64,000 bases of DNA from Oryzias latipes. Its lineage: Eukaryota; Chordata; Actinopteri; Beloniformes; Adrianichthyidae. The translations under genes were made by a program, and so were the position numbers. The stretch is from assembly GCF_002234675.1 (NCBI RefSeq), contig NC_019859.2:10319983-10383982 (forward strand), given 5' to 3'. Below, in pieces: positions 51,248 to 63,383 of this stretch (positions are counted from its first letter, which is position 1; the number at the start of each line of letters is the position of its first letter). The notes beneath the pieces were generated by a model. That model saw nothing but the letters and a program-made list of their open reading frames with translations. It searched no databases and was not told the origin of the DNA.

Positions 51248-51882
51248 TCATTCTTTATGAACTATTGTAGTCATTTTGATGATGTGTCTTTATTGTCCAT
51301 CACTGTATTCTTTGTCTGCCTGTGGTTTAGTTGGTGTCAGTATTTGACATAAAGACAGCAAGTAATGCAGGAAAACAGCTGCACTTTACGAGATCAGATC
51401 AGATCAGATCAGACCCTCAGATCAGAACGTTTTTACCTGTTTCTTCAGACTAAAAACGTTCAATATATTGGTGCTGCTGTGTTAATATCAAGTGATCAAT
51501 TTACATTTAATATTATTTATTGACAATTATTTTTCTCCGCATCAAATGGTTGGTCAAAATGTTTCTAGTTTAAACAAGGACTGGCAGATTTTTTATTTCA
51601 GGCACTTTAGGCTTCTTTTCTGTTTTAGACTGTAACAGGGTTTGTGTGGCAAAATACATGAATTATTTGTTGAAAGTCTTTTTATTTTGTTTTTTTCTTT
51701 TGTTAATGCTAAAAGATACAATTTTAGGTATAATTACACAATTTCTATAGATACTAAACTAATATATTATCACCGCAGCGAGTGTGTGTGTGGGGGGGGG
51801 GGAGATTAGGTGGGGATGTGAAACATTTTCTTTTTCCTAAGGGGGGGCTTGCAAAAAATAATTGATAAGTACTGACTTAAGC

Positions 51883-53425
51883 ACTGCACTGAGCCTCACT
51901 CAGTGTGAAGTCTTATTTGTGCCACTCTGCCTTCGTTATCGAGCGGAGAATTCTGACACGGGCTTCTGTTTCATGACCCTGTTTTGTCTCTGACTCAGTT
52001 TGCCTGCCGCCTGCCCTGAATCCCGCCTGGATCCTGACTACCCCTGTTTCTTCTCTGATGCTTCTATGCTCATTATTGTCCCCTGCCTGCCTGACCCTGA
52101 TTTAGCTTTGTGGACTTTTAGCTGTGCTAATAAAACCTGCTGCATTTGGAATCAGCTATCTGCCTGTTCTTGTGACAAACTGGATCCATTTTGGACATTT
52201 GCTCCTTTTTTTAAAATGTCAACCATTTCATGGTTATCATGGCAATTTATTAACTCCTCTTCTTTTAAGGCAGATAAATGGGAAAAACCACAGCAAATGA
52301 ATGCACTGCAGCTTAATCTTGAGTGTTCACATTTGCCTTCATTTACCTCTATTGGCAAAAACTCCCTTTTTAGTGCATATGTGTGATTACTGAAGCTTGT
52401 GTTTTTAAATGCTGGTCAGAGTGAGATGTGCCTCTGGGGACCAGAGAGGTGTTAACTCTCAGGCAAACTTTGTTCCACATCGTCTGAGTCCTGCTTTTCA
52501 CTGCAGCTGTAAATTTTCTTTACGTTTCACCCGCACGGTTAAGGCTGAATGAACAGCTCATAGAAAAGCAGTAAAACTGTATTTTATTTGCTGACATAAA
52601 TTTAATTTAATGAAAAAGTGAACCACAATGAGACATTTTCTTAATTGTCAAGTTTCATTTGAATTTTTACCACAAATTATCACAAATTAACCAGAAATTT
52701 GGTTCAAGACATTTGTCATTTCTTATTATTTTTATTCATTTTATTTTATTTATTTTCATATTAAATGCTCTCTAGAAAAGCATAACCTCAAAAAAAAAAA
52801 AAACTTAGTCTGAGCCCATTATTTCCTCTGGTCATCCCACCCCCTCCTCTTCCTTTCCATGCATGATCCCACATCAATCATGACTGAAACAAAAAAAACA
52901 AAGCACAGAGCCAACTTCTCTTTTCTTGGCTGGTTCATGAATCAGGCGGCAGGCATGTCTGCAGAATACCCAGCCAATGCAGTGTTATCAGCGCAGCCTG
53001 CAGACTGATATGAACCAAAATACAACAAAACAGGAAACGTTTTTAATCTACAGCTCCTGTGCTTCTCCATATTTCAACTACAGAGAAGCGCACTGTCTTA
53101 AAATACAGTTTTTGATGAACAATATTTTAATGTTTGATGTGGTGTGCTATCCAACCCAGTTAAATAACAGGCTCTTTATAACACTGCAGTCTACATTCTG
53201 ACGAAATTCTGTAATGTGGTTTTTACATATTTGATAGGTTTGTCTTTGCATCGAAGTTTGCATTGGATTTGCATGTCTGTATTGCTTGTGCTGTTTCCTG
53301 GCTTACTGGTGTTTTGTCTGTGGATCGGGGGGGGGGGTTATATCTTTGAGACGCACCCTACAGGTGATGTCAGATGATAAGGCTTGGTGGATCACAAAGA
53401 AGGTGCCATTTGGCATTTGTAATGA
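51883..53425. other. Intergenic, no gene
   Basis: A 128-codon plus-strand frame (52000-52386) is Cys/Ser/Trp-rich and unlike any known family; probably chance. A G-run is at 53328-53337. Confidence 0.35.
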
Positions 53426-53429
53426 AGAA

Positions 53430-53665
53430 AATGAATATTAAATACTCATTTCTGAGTATTCCTTCATTTAAATTATTGTGAATCAGGAGCAGACATGGGG
53501 AAAAAACCCTGTTAGGTTGGGCGTTTTAAGAGGCTGCAAGCTAGCAGTAAAGCATGTAAACAGATGGATGATGGGACATGAGGGGAAGGCTTACTCCACA
53601 ATGAATGCCTGCCACTCTGCAGAAACTATGGGCTAGAAAACCACACAGGTTTTTTGATTTAGGCT
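53430..53665 (+). mobile_element. TTAA-flanked MITE, copy E (partial)
   Basis: Has TTGTGAATCAGGAGCAGAC and CTGCAGAAACTATGGGCTAG in the family order. The ends and their TTAA were not found, so this copy is truncated or decayed. Confidence 0.6.
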
Positions 53666-56420
53666 CCTGAACAACAGGAGATGAACAAAACCTCCATTCT
53701 TCACGGATCTCTGGGGTTTTGCAGCTGGCTGGACTGGAGGAGGATTAGGAAAGGACTAATTTATGATTAAGATGGAATGAAGATCGTGGGCTACATGTCA
53801 GGAAAAGTTATCAAGCTGTAACACCTAAAGTTTATATTTGATTTCAGGAGGCAACAAAAAAAAGAACGATTGCAGGAGTCTGACATTAATTTGCATTTAG
53901 GTTGAAAACTTGTTTGAAAAAAAACCTGAAAGATTGAGAGCTTTGTGAAAGTGATTCACAGTCTGCGTAATTGTTATTGTGGACTTTATGAAACCCTCTT
54001 TCCTCACTCTAACACCACACCCTCTCCATGACAAAGCTGACTATTTTCCTTTGTCCCCCTATCTGTGACCACATTGCACCACCACTCTGCTTGTTCACAC
54101 ACAAACATTTTCACGGGGACAGGATGGGGATGATAAAGGCTTGGCAGATGGCGGTTGAACAGTTTGGCAGGCTCGTTCCTGGAAAATGGACAGCTGTGAG
54201 CAGTGCGGCCTCTGATGCAGGGCATCACGGCGGCTTCTGTCACCGGGCGGTGTGAACTATTACCCTGTGGGTTTCCTGCTTGCTGTCAAATGTTTGATGT
54301 ATACAAGTAATTCTGGAGTCACGTGTACTTTTTGACACCTTGTGCAAAACTCCGACAGACATGGGAAACAGTCTGCGCACATCCTAAAGGAGCCCATCCA
54401 AACCAGACATATGAGGAGCTGACGCAGTGTGCACAGGTGTGTCTGATGGCACTGTTGTGTGTTCCACCAATGAAAGGTAGGTTTAGTCATACACATTCCA
54501 AGACATAAACATCTTTTCCACATAAACAGTCAAATAAGAGATGACTTCCAGTTCACACGATTTAAGTTCACACCCCTGGAAATTACATAGTTGTTAAGTT
54601 GTTTCCCACAAAGTGAACAACTGCATTAGAAAAGGTCCTAATCAGTACACAAAGACAGAAACCCACACGCTCACAAAGAGGCCATTTCCACCAATTATCC
54701 GGGTTTACCTACCTCATCCTTTTTTTTTCCAAAAGGTAAATCTCAACATGCACAGAAAATGCTCCAATCGGTCCCAGTTTATGCATGTTTGGAGTAAAAA
54801 CACAGTGAAGCTGAAATGGTAATTAACTGACAGGTTCACTAAAATCAATGACTGATCGCGGCAACAATGAAAAAAAAAAAAACCTTGTGTGCTTTTACTG
54901 GAAGCAAAACCACAAACAGATTGTGCCAAATATGCGGTTGCACAGTCATCATTTGCCACAGCCCATTTAGTGTTTTTCTTAATTAAAATTGCTGCGTGGA
55001 TTGTGGTGTTATTCATAGTTCCTCTCATCAGCCAGGGGTCTAACAACACAAAAAAAATGTAAGGAGTGGTTTAGATAAGTGCATAAAGAACCCACGACCG
55101 TGAAGAAAGTCCCCTCATGGAAAGAATTTTTCAGAATTACTGAGGCATTTCCTTGCTACAGTTTCTCCCTGCAAGTGAGCTTGACTTTATGACTGTTTTC
55201 TTTTCATAAGGCCAATTTTCTGTCAAGTTGCATGACTTCACACAATCATGACAACACTTTTTTGTCCCTGGTCTAGGTTTTTTGTTAAAGTAACCCTAAA
55301 GGAACAGAAAGATTGTTTCTAAAACATGCTAAGAAAAAAAACTATCTGATTTTTCTTGTCTGGCAGTTAAGAAGAAGTCTTTTTTTAAGCTCAGATAAGT
55401 TCCCCACTGCTGGAAAAAGTCAAATGTCAGCACATACAAAAAAAAAATCAAATTCTTAGAGATGAAAAGTAAAATTGGAGATGGAAAACATTTCAGAACT
55501 TTAGAAGCAGACAGGAAATAAAACTGTTTTGTTTCTTTCCCTATATGAGGAGGAATACGGTAGTTAAAAACATCTGTGTTTGCTATTTTAGCAGAACACC
55601 ATCCAGATTCTAGATTTTGTGCATGCTTCTACCCTAAAAGTCTACCGTCTGGACACTTCCTTTGTGTTTTTTAAATATCTGTAACCGAAGGAAATGTAAG
55701 TCTTTCCGAAAAAGACGCATTATCAAAAATGCATGTGAAAGATGCATGAAAAGACAAAGACATGCATGGATAAGAAATCCACTTTTTCCACTTGTGCTAA
55801 ACAGCTTAATTATGCATTGAATAATACACTTAGTAATGCAATGTAAGTGTCTGTTAATATGTTATTTAATAGTTAATTAATCCTTAATTAAGCATTAACT
55901 AACTTTAATAAAGGAACCCTCATTATAAAGTTTTACTGTAAAACTGTAAGAGCTGCATGGCATAATGAACCATTTCGATTCTGTTTCAACTCATCAAACT
56001 CTTCACAACAAAAACCCAGATCCAATCCAGAACACAGACAGTGATGTCAATGAAGGGAAAGGCTTCATCACAAGTCCAGCTCCTCTTGGTGATTCATACA
56101 GACCAGACAGACTACACTCCTTTCATTTCTTCCTGACTCCCCCTGAGCTTATGATTACTTGTGCTCTTTTCCCAGCTCCCAGAAGGTTTCATGTTGTTCT
56201 GTGAAAAGACCTCAGCGTAGCCTCATGTAACGAGAAAAAACAACCAAAAATGTTTGAAGCTCTCTTATCTTTTTGTTGTTTCTCCATGCTTGTTCTTGAT
56301 CTCCCCCACTTGGATTTCTATAAAACAGATACAGATAAATGAGCCAGAGAACTTCATCCATCATTCTTTATTTAAAAAAAAAAAAAAGCTTGTTTGAATC
56401 GGAACCTCATCTAAAGACAT
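53666..56420. other. Intergenic, no gene
   Basis: Several 60-110 codon frames on both strands lack family resemblance. Mononucleotide A and T runs only. Confidence 0.4.
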
Positions 56421-57171
56421 TTAAAGAATCACCCTGATGAAAATGGTGTTTTCAGTGTTGTTGACATGTCCTTGTGGCATTTTTCTTATGATGGTGATTA
56501 ATAGAAGCTGCTACAGCAAGCCACAAGATCCCTGCTCTGCTCCATTCTGATGCATTTACTTTTACAGGGCTATGTCTATGAAGACTCTCATTCATCCAGG
56601 TTGGTTCCATGGCAGTAGGTTTAAGGGATGTCATCTGGACTTGGTTTTTAAAGTTAGAAGACGTTTCCCCTCTGATCCAAGAGGCTTTGTCAATTCTGAA
56701 TTAGCTGGTCTAAGAGCTGGTATGTATGTGCTCATGGGGTAGGAGTCAGACCTGAAACTGGATGGTATTGTCAACTTAGCCTCCATGGTTTCGGGTCATT
56801 TAGAGTACTTTGTCCTCAGCTGGGGGTTGGGGAGCCAGTGACTCCCTCCCCAACAGGACTACATCCATGTATGTCTTCTTTTTCCTCGTCTGAGATGGCA
56901 TCTGGCTCAAAACTGTGTGTCTGGATAGCTTCGATAGTGCTCGCCGTTTTTGTTGCATCAGTAATGTTAGGTTGGGGGCAAGTGGGAGAGTGCCTAAACA
57001 GGAAGTAAGTCAGGAAGTAGGGGCAGTCCCACCCACAACTCAGAGGCAAATTTTTAATGAACTACTGCTGCTCTGCAGAAACTATGTTCTAGAAAACTCA
57101 GGTTTGCGATTTTAGCTAAAACCAACATAAAGATAATCAAAGATGACCAAGAAAGATTTTGTGGGACTTTT
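56421..57171 (+). mobile_element. TTAA-flanked MITE, copy F, interrupted
   Basis: Starts TTAAAGAATCACCCTGATGA and ends near GTGGGACTTTT (the right TTAA is changed). The middle, from about 56570 to 57028, is absent from other copies and is a separate insertion. Confidence 0.65.
56570..57028 (-). mobile_element. Insertion inside MITE copy F
   Basis: Its first part on the minus strand matches 9420-9585: GCCTCTTGGATCAGAGG then GGAAACGTC, and CCAGATGACATCCC. The remainder is unrelated to the MITE and has no recognisable protein. Limits are approximate. Confidence 0.45.
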
Positions 57172-58945
57172 GGTCCTTCTTCCTCTCGCATAGATGATGA
57201 AAACCAAGTTCTACCCATCACCCAGAGTATCAAGCTTATCTATGTCTGAAGGGTTTCAGTAACGAGCTGTTATGAATCTATCTCCTGTCCAGATCAAACA
57301 CTCTATACATTGGGGGAATTGTTTTGGATTTTTTGCTATTTTATATTAATTTTAATAAGATAGTTGTGGGAAACATAGAATTTATGATATCAGTGTGCTT
57401 GTATAATTGTCCCGGCAAGCATTTGGGTGGGCTTCTCTGTTTGTCTGGAGGTCAGTGGGTTCTGTCGGTGTGAGGTAAATCACTTTGTGGGTAGGAATCC
57501 TCATGGACCGCACCTAGAAAACCACATTCTGGAAAGGGAGAGTTTGAACATTGGCACTGGCTCTCTGGAGTCCATACATCTCAAATTGCTGTGTTTTCTC
57601 TGAAACTCAACCTCATTGTTTCTCTCTGACACGAACTTTGGCAGAAACTATTTCTTTTTAAAAAGGGGGGGGTGCAAAGGTAAGGAAGAAAGAGGCAAAT
57701 CTGAAAGATTGCTAGACACAGAGTTGGCCTTCATCTGTTTGACGCTTCGCAGTTTCCAACTCAAAGCCCACAAAGAATGAGTTCGGACCAGAGATGGGAG
57801 GGAGGGATAGGGAGCGTTCCAGAGGATTATGAAACTTGACATGGATGAAGCCACACTTTAATGAACAGAGCTTCTTGGATTTCTTGGTGGCTTTTAACGG
57901 CTCCAGCTGTCTAGAAAGACGACTCATGAACGCAGTTGTTTACATAGGGAAGAGGAGGGGGTTTGCTGGCTTTTACAGCTTGCAGTGTCTCTGATAACAG
58001 CATAGATTGGTTTGTTGGTCATTGCAGACCTAAAATTCTGCCTATAGTCTGCAATGAAATAACCTCAGCCTCCATGTACAATGTGTGGTAATTATGATTA
58101 ATAACAGTCCAGGAAAGTAAGGCATGCCTGACGAGGTGTCCCTAATCAGCATATACCATAGTCACATATGCAAGAAATACATTTTAAATCAACTACTGGT
58201 AGTTCAATCTTTTTTTTTACACAGTTAAATAGTTTTTCACAAGAAGCGGACAATTTAGAATCTGGTGTTGTCATGGTGATGACTACCTAACCTGCACGGA
58301 CCTCACTCTGCTGCAGCTGGTGCATGAAGACTCAATAGCAGAGGACAGTGGTATACGCCAAACATCATGTAAAGCAACACAAAACATGATTTCAGAGAGA
58401 AGTAACTTCTTTTGGTCTAAAAGACAAAACGAAAGTTTGTTTTAAAGAAAAACAAAGTCCACAAGTTGTTTCCAAGATCGCTGGGATTGCAAGAAATATC
58501 CAACATTCACTCTAATAATCAAAAGTGTATCGACGAACAAACATTTTTGTTTATTAATTGAACACGTATTCCCTCTGTGTCAAGCAATAAGGTAAGCAAG
58601 ACAGGAAAAACAGGCAACCAACTATTTAAAATGAAATGCAACATTTGCCGTTGATGGTAACATTTGACTGAGACATTGGCATGTCTGCATCCATCATGGA
58701 GCTACTTAAGGACAGAAATCCTTTCTACTGTCTGCCTGTTATGATAAACTGCAGAATGATGTATGTCGACCTATGTTGCGAGTTTAAGTTGTTGTGATCA
58801 CCAACTGGCGTTTAGACCAGCGCAATAATATAGAACATTTAGGCGACAGTATGAGACCGGAACGTCTGTTTTAGGTGTCCATTTTTACTTTTTAATGGAC
58901 TCCCTGTAGCCAATCAAAATCAAGTAAGTATTCACCCAGACCATG
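57172..58945. other. Intergenic, no gene
   Basis: Nothing coding or repetitive recognised beyond short mononucleotide runs. Confidence 0.35.
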
Positions 58946-58953
58946 GCTTAAGC

Positions 58954-59812
58954 CAGTGTTTTTCAACCTTTTCTGAGCCACGGCACACTTTAACCTTAAA
59001 AAAAATCCCGCGGCACACCAGCATCCAAAAATTTAAAAAAAAAGGAGAAACTCATAGTCTGTATTGATCTACAGCCCCTCCGCAATCTCACATGCATTTT
59101 TGAGATAATTGTTGCAGAAAAAGCTGGAAACTGCAGCTGTTTTTTTTCTAAAAGATGCAATAAAAGATAAGTTAGAAGATTTAAAAACAGTTTGATGTGT
59201 GTTCGTTGGTTTCAAGACGTTTAACAACAGATCTCCGTATGCGCTGTCACTCTCACAACCCAATGCATCATGGGAGATGTAGTGCATAAAACGGCCGGAG
59301 ATTGCTTTTCGGAGCTTCATTGTTTTGTTCTCTTGTTCCACGGTCTGATACCGGATTCTGTGGAAAGCTACACCGCTAAAGACGAGCTTTAGCTGCTATT
59401 TTTTTTAGAACTGAGCCACTTTACGAGCTAAATCGGAACAAGGAAGTGAAGACTTTAACCACTTCTGATTGGTCAGACTGATGACATGTGATTAAGCCTT
59501 CAAGAATGATTGGTAGAGACAGTTAAAGGGACGGGACGTTTCCAAAATACAGCCGAAGGTGCAGCTGAATCGCGGTACCTTATCAAAATGTCTTTAATAA
59601 AATAAAATAAACGCAAAGAAAAAGTATTTTATGATCTTTTATATTCCTAACTCCTCAGTGTTTTATCAGGGCCTGTTTGGATGAACAGAGAGCTGAAATC
59701 ATGGAGATGGAAAATGTTTTTAGATCAGTTAATGAGGGCAATTTCCCATGGCACACTTGACCATCTCTCACGGCACACTAGTGTGCCGCGGCACACTGGT
59801 TGAAAAACACTG
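58954..59812. mobile_element. Non-autonomous hAT element with 8-bp target duplication
   Basis: Terminal repeats CAGTGTTTTTCAACC and GGTTGAAAAACACTG are perfect over 15 bases. GCTTAAGC is repeated directly outside (58946-58953 and 59813-59820). Sub-terminal CGGCACAC motifs recur at both ends. The 90-codon minus-strand frame inside (59069-59341) shows no transposase signature. Confidence 0.9.
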
Positions 59813-59904
59813 GCTTAAGCAACAATCAGGAATTTACTTTTAAAGGTTTTTCTAAGTTTGGAACTGGTTTTATTGATTAATTTGACTGTGTTGAAGTTCA
59901 AAAT

Positions 59905-60332
59905 TTGAAAGACCCACTCAATGTATTGGTATTTTTAACATGTTCTAGTGGCATTTGTCTCATAATGGAGGATATACAAAAAGAAAATTGAGCTCAAAAT
60001 TACACTTCACAGTCTTTATTTAGTTCGTTGTGAATCCGGAGCAGACGAAAACATGCAGTTTGATGAAGCTTGTAGTTGTGAAGTAAAAGCTATAACGGCA
60101 AACTGCAAGCTCCCTGCTCTGCTCCATTCTGATGCATCCACTTGTCGACGACTAGATCCACATACCTCTCACAACTCAGATGTTAATTCTAATGAATTCT
60201 TGCCTCTCTACAGAGACTATGTCCTAGAAAATGACACCGGCTTTCAGATTTTTCATATATAAAGCAAAATCATAATTAAAAGACCCCTGGGAACGCTTTT
60301 ACAACTAAAAAGAGGATCAGAGTGCGACTTTG
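59905..60332 (+). mobile_element. TTAA-flanked MITE, copy G
   Basis: Ends are TTGA AAGACCCACTC and GAGTGCGACT TTGA, both TTAA with one change. Carries the family landmarks CATAATGGAGGATAT, GTTGTGAATCCGGAGCAGAC and GACTATGTCCTAGAAAATGA. Apparently full length. Confidence 0.75.
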
Positions 60333-61711
60333 AATATGAAAAAATGAAAAAATATTTACATTTACATGTTTTTAATACTAATTTAACAACACCGGATTGT
60401 TTCCATTACAATAGTCTGACTGAATTTCATTTAGAGAAAGAGAAAAAAAACACACTTAAATCAGCTCTGGTTGGAATTACTCATTGCTTGCAAAATGTTT
60501 TACTAACATCAGTGTTCATAATAGGGAGGATCTCTTCTTATTGTTTTATTTTTTGGGATGTTTTTGGGGGTTTTTTTGCGCACACAGCAATTCTTTACTT
60601 TTCTGTACAGCTTTGGTGTACTCAGAGTGCAGCTAATGTAAACCACAGAACTTAGGACACCATTAGAGCTCTGCTTCCCTGTTTGATGTCTGTGACAGTC
60701 AAAGGTTACACATGCCCAGTGTTACTCCCCAAAGATGACTCCTCTTCAAACTATGAAGAGAAAAGAAGCAGACCTCAGGGAGTCAAAGTTAGGGAATGCT
60801 ATGAGTTTTTAATCCATTGGTCTGGACTTTGTTTGGTTATGTGAAACTTGAAAAGAAACCCTTTTGTTCCAGACTTTTGCTTTTTATACCCCATTGATAA
60901 AACTCACAGGACATGTGTCATACCTTTGCTGACTAGTTTTTGTTCTCCAACAAAAACTTAAACAGCAGTCTTTAAATTAAAACGTCTTGTCAAAAGAAGT
61001 CCAGCACTTGGGTGATGACTAATAGGAAACCAACAAATAATCTAAATTTATACTGACCTTTAAAGTTTAATCAAAAGGCTGCATCAGTCCAGACTGTGCA
61101 GCTCCTTTCACTTCAGAAACATTTTACAAATTAATTTTTAACTTAAGAAGCCTGAAAGAAACTAAAGATCCATGTCTTCAGTCATTGAAATTTATAATTT
61201 CATCCGTACGTTTTGTTCTTGCATGTGAACAATCAAACTCAATTTAATTTTATACGTCGATGCTGTGTTTGCTTTTCTAATTATCCACCCGAACACAACA
61301 ATGTTTTAATTTTTATTTACATAGTAGCATAGCATTTTTTTGTCAATTTCAAAATGCATACATGTACAGAGCTTTACATAACTTACAGTTTGGCCAAAAT
61401 GGAAATGCTTTTATTCAATGTTCTACCAGAATGTTTGTTATAAAATATTGATCTGCCAAATAAGCAATACTTCATAATGATCCATCCATTTATTTTTTTG
61501 CTTGCCTCTTCCATCTAGTGTCATGGATGCATGTCAGTTGAAAGGCAGGATGTGTCAATCATTCACATACAACCACAAACCTCACAGCTCCTCCTAGGGG
61601 CAGTCTAGGACTGTCAGTCAACGTAACACATGTTTTAACACATAAACCGCGGGAGAAAACCAGAGCAAAAGTGCACATAAAGACCTGCGTTACCATGTTG
61701 ATTCAGTAAGG
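60333..61711. other. Intergenic, no gene
   Basis: A 103-codon plus-strand frame (60344-60655) is AT-driven and unrecognised. Nothing else noted. Confidence 0.35.
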
Positions 61712-61729
61712 GATAAATTCATAGAGTTG

Positions 61730-61949
61730 GGGAGCCAGTTTAGCTCGTGCTGGTTTGCGGCGCCTTCCATCCGTGAAACCAGGGTTCGACTCCAGGCTGC
61801 TCCCTGTTCCCTTCTCTACCTCTGCCGGTTCCAAGCCCGGTTTGAGAAGGTTGCGTCAGGAAGGGCATCCGGCGTAAAACATTGCCAAGTTTTCCATGCG
61901 AATTGTTCGCTGTGGCGACCCCTGATGGGAGAAGCCAAAAGTGGAAGAA
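61730..61949 (+). mobile_element. tRNA-derived SINE with 18-bp target duplication
   Basis: GATAAATTCATAGAGTTG flanks the element perfectly (61712-61729 and 61950-61967). The head has TAGCTCGTGCTGG (A-box-like) and GGTTCGACTCC (a good B-box). The tail has GCGTCAGGAAGGGCATCCGG and CTGTGGCGACCCCTGATGGG, hallmarks of an abundant fish SINE. The exact duplication suggests a fairly recent insertion. Confidence 0.9.
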
Positions 61950-62109
61950 GATAAATTCATAGAGTTGTAGACACCCTTCTGACCTTACTGTATATTTACT
62001 GTTTCTTTCAAGTTTGAAGGACATATTTATGAAGAATACATAATGCTCCCAGTAAGAAGCCGATGCAACAGTTATACATTTAAAAAGAGATGTCTTGTAG
62101 CCCTCTCCC

Positions 62110-62965
62110 TGGCTTGGGTGGGATGTCACTTTGATAGATGCTAATTCAAGAATTAGAGTGTAGGATAAGTGTAAAAGAATACAGATACCCTGGCATAATT
62201 TTGGATTCAACATTAACTTTCAAAAGCCATACAATAAATAGTCTGTCACACACTAAAATACACTCTGTCAAATTTTAGGTCCATACGAAACTCATTGAAA
62301 ACCCACGGAGCAAATTCTACATTAATGCAACGATTATGTCTCATTAACCCTTACGTATTTCATATTGTCACAAGCAAAGAAGACAGCTATTAAGCCTCTG
62401 GAATCTGTCTATAAACAAGCACATAGGATCTTTCATAGAAAATCATAATCCAAACTGCAAATTTACGGCTGTTTTTTAGGATCATAAATAATATGGCTCC
62501 TCCACCACTCAAAGTCTTGCAATGTTGAAATCAGAACAAATGAGTTGAACAACAAGGTCAACATCTAACGGCCAGTGAAGCATACCTAAAAGAAGAACTG
62601 CTCTGGGCCAATCAGCATTTTCTTTTAAATCAATAACTGAGTGGAATAAATGGCCAACATACTTAAAATTATGCTAAAACGTGCAAAAACGTGGCATGAA
62701 ATTCAATTAAACTTGTTTTAACAAAACAGACATGTCAACATTAAACATCTAGTATGTTTCAAAGATTCTCACAGCGTTTCTTCTCAATCTCCTGTCTTTT
62801 ATTATTAAATAGTTGTAACTTTTATGTAATCATGTATTGTTTTATGGTAATTAATAATTCTGGCATTTGCATGTCTTGGGGACTGCAGATGGAAGATTAG
62901 CTCTTAGAGCTATAGTTTGGTTCAAAGCATCTTTTCTTCAATTACATGGTCCCTGTCAAATAAAC
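62110..62965 (+). pseudogene. LINE (L2/Rex-like) reverse-transcriptase tail, decayed
   Basis: From about 62178 the frame reads KEYRYPGIILDSTLTFKSH, matching the KYLGIWLDxxLSFxxH segment near the C-terminus of L2/Rex-type LINE reverse transcriptases. Further phrases such as KPLESVYKQAHR follow after frameshifts and stops. The 3' end reads GGGGACTGCAGATGGAAGAT then CATGGTCCCTGTCAAATAAA and a short AAAG repeat, as in the 3' ends of these LINEs. It is 5'-truncated and cannot be functional. Confidence 0.7.
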
Positions 62966-63085
62966 TAAAGAAAGAAAGAAACAGGAAAGATAATCTGCTG
63001 TTCATGTGTGCTACTTCATGTTTACACAGAACAGAATGCATGCACTTCTCTTTTACATGGTGAGCAGACCTGAAGATCAGCATCG

Positions 63086-63383
63086 TTAAGCACATAAGCC
63101 CCCTCTGATGAATGACTCATTTAGAAAAATCCCCAGACGCCAATTACCTTCCATTCAAGCTCAGATGTGGCGAAACTTTTCAAGATCCGTTTGGAATTTG
63201 AATTTTAAGCAGAACGCTCAAGGAGAGAGGCTCCACTCCAGCCAACTCAAGCGAATTTCTATTGGCCTATTGCCGCTCTGCAAACTATGTCCTTAAAAAC
63301 AACACAGGTTTTTTGATTTTGGCTTAAAACATCATAATCATAATCAAAACACTTTCACAAGAATGATTGGAATAGGTCTTTAA
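63086..63383 (+). mobile_element. TTAA-flanked MITE, copy H (internally shortened)
   Basis: TTAA at 63086 and 63380. The right half (GCCGCTCTGCAAACTATGTCC, AATAGGTCTTTAA) is clear; the left half is shortened. Confidence 0.6.

Larger units (their letters stand above)
48723..51874. mobile_element. hAT element carrying a retroposon-like insert
   Basis: The left end CAGTGCTTCTCAAATAG pairs with the right end GATAAGTACTG (reverse complement CAGTACTTATC). ACTTAAGC is repeated directly outside both ends (48715-48722 and 51875-51882), an 8-bp hAT duplication. Without the insert at 49101-51239 and its 16-base duplication the element is about 1.0 kb and encodes no transposase. A (GATCA)n run at 51391-51412 lies in its right part. 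Confidence 0.8.

Noticed and set aside
52000-52386. 128-codon plus-strand frame with many Cys and Trp
   Set aside because: No ordered zinc-binding spacing, no neighbouring exons, no family resemblance.
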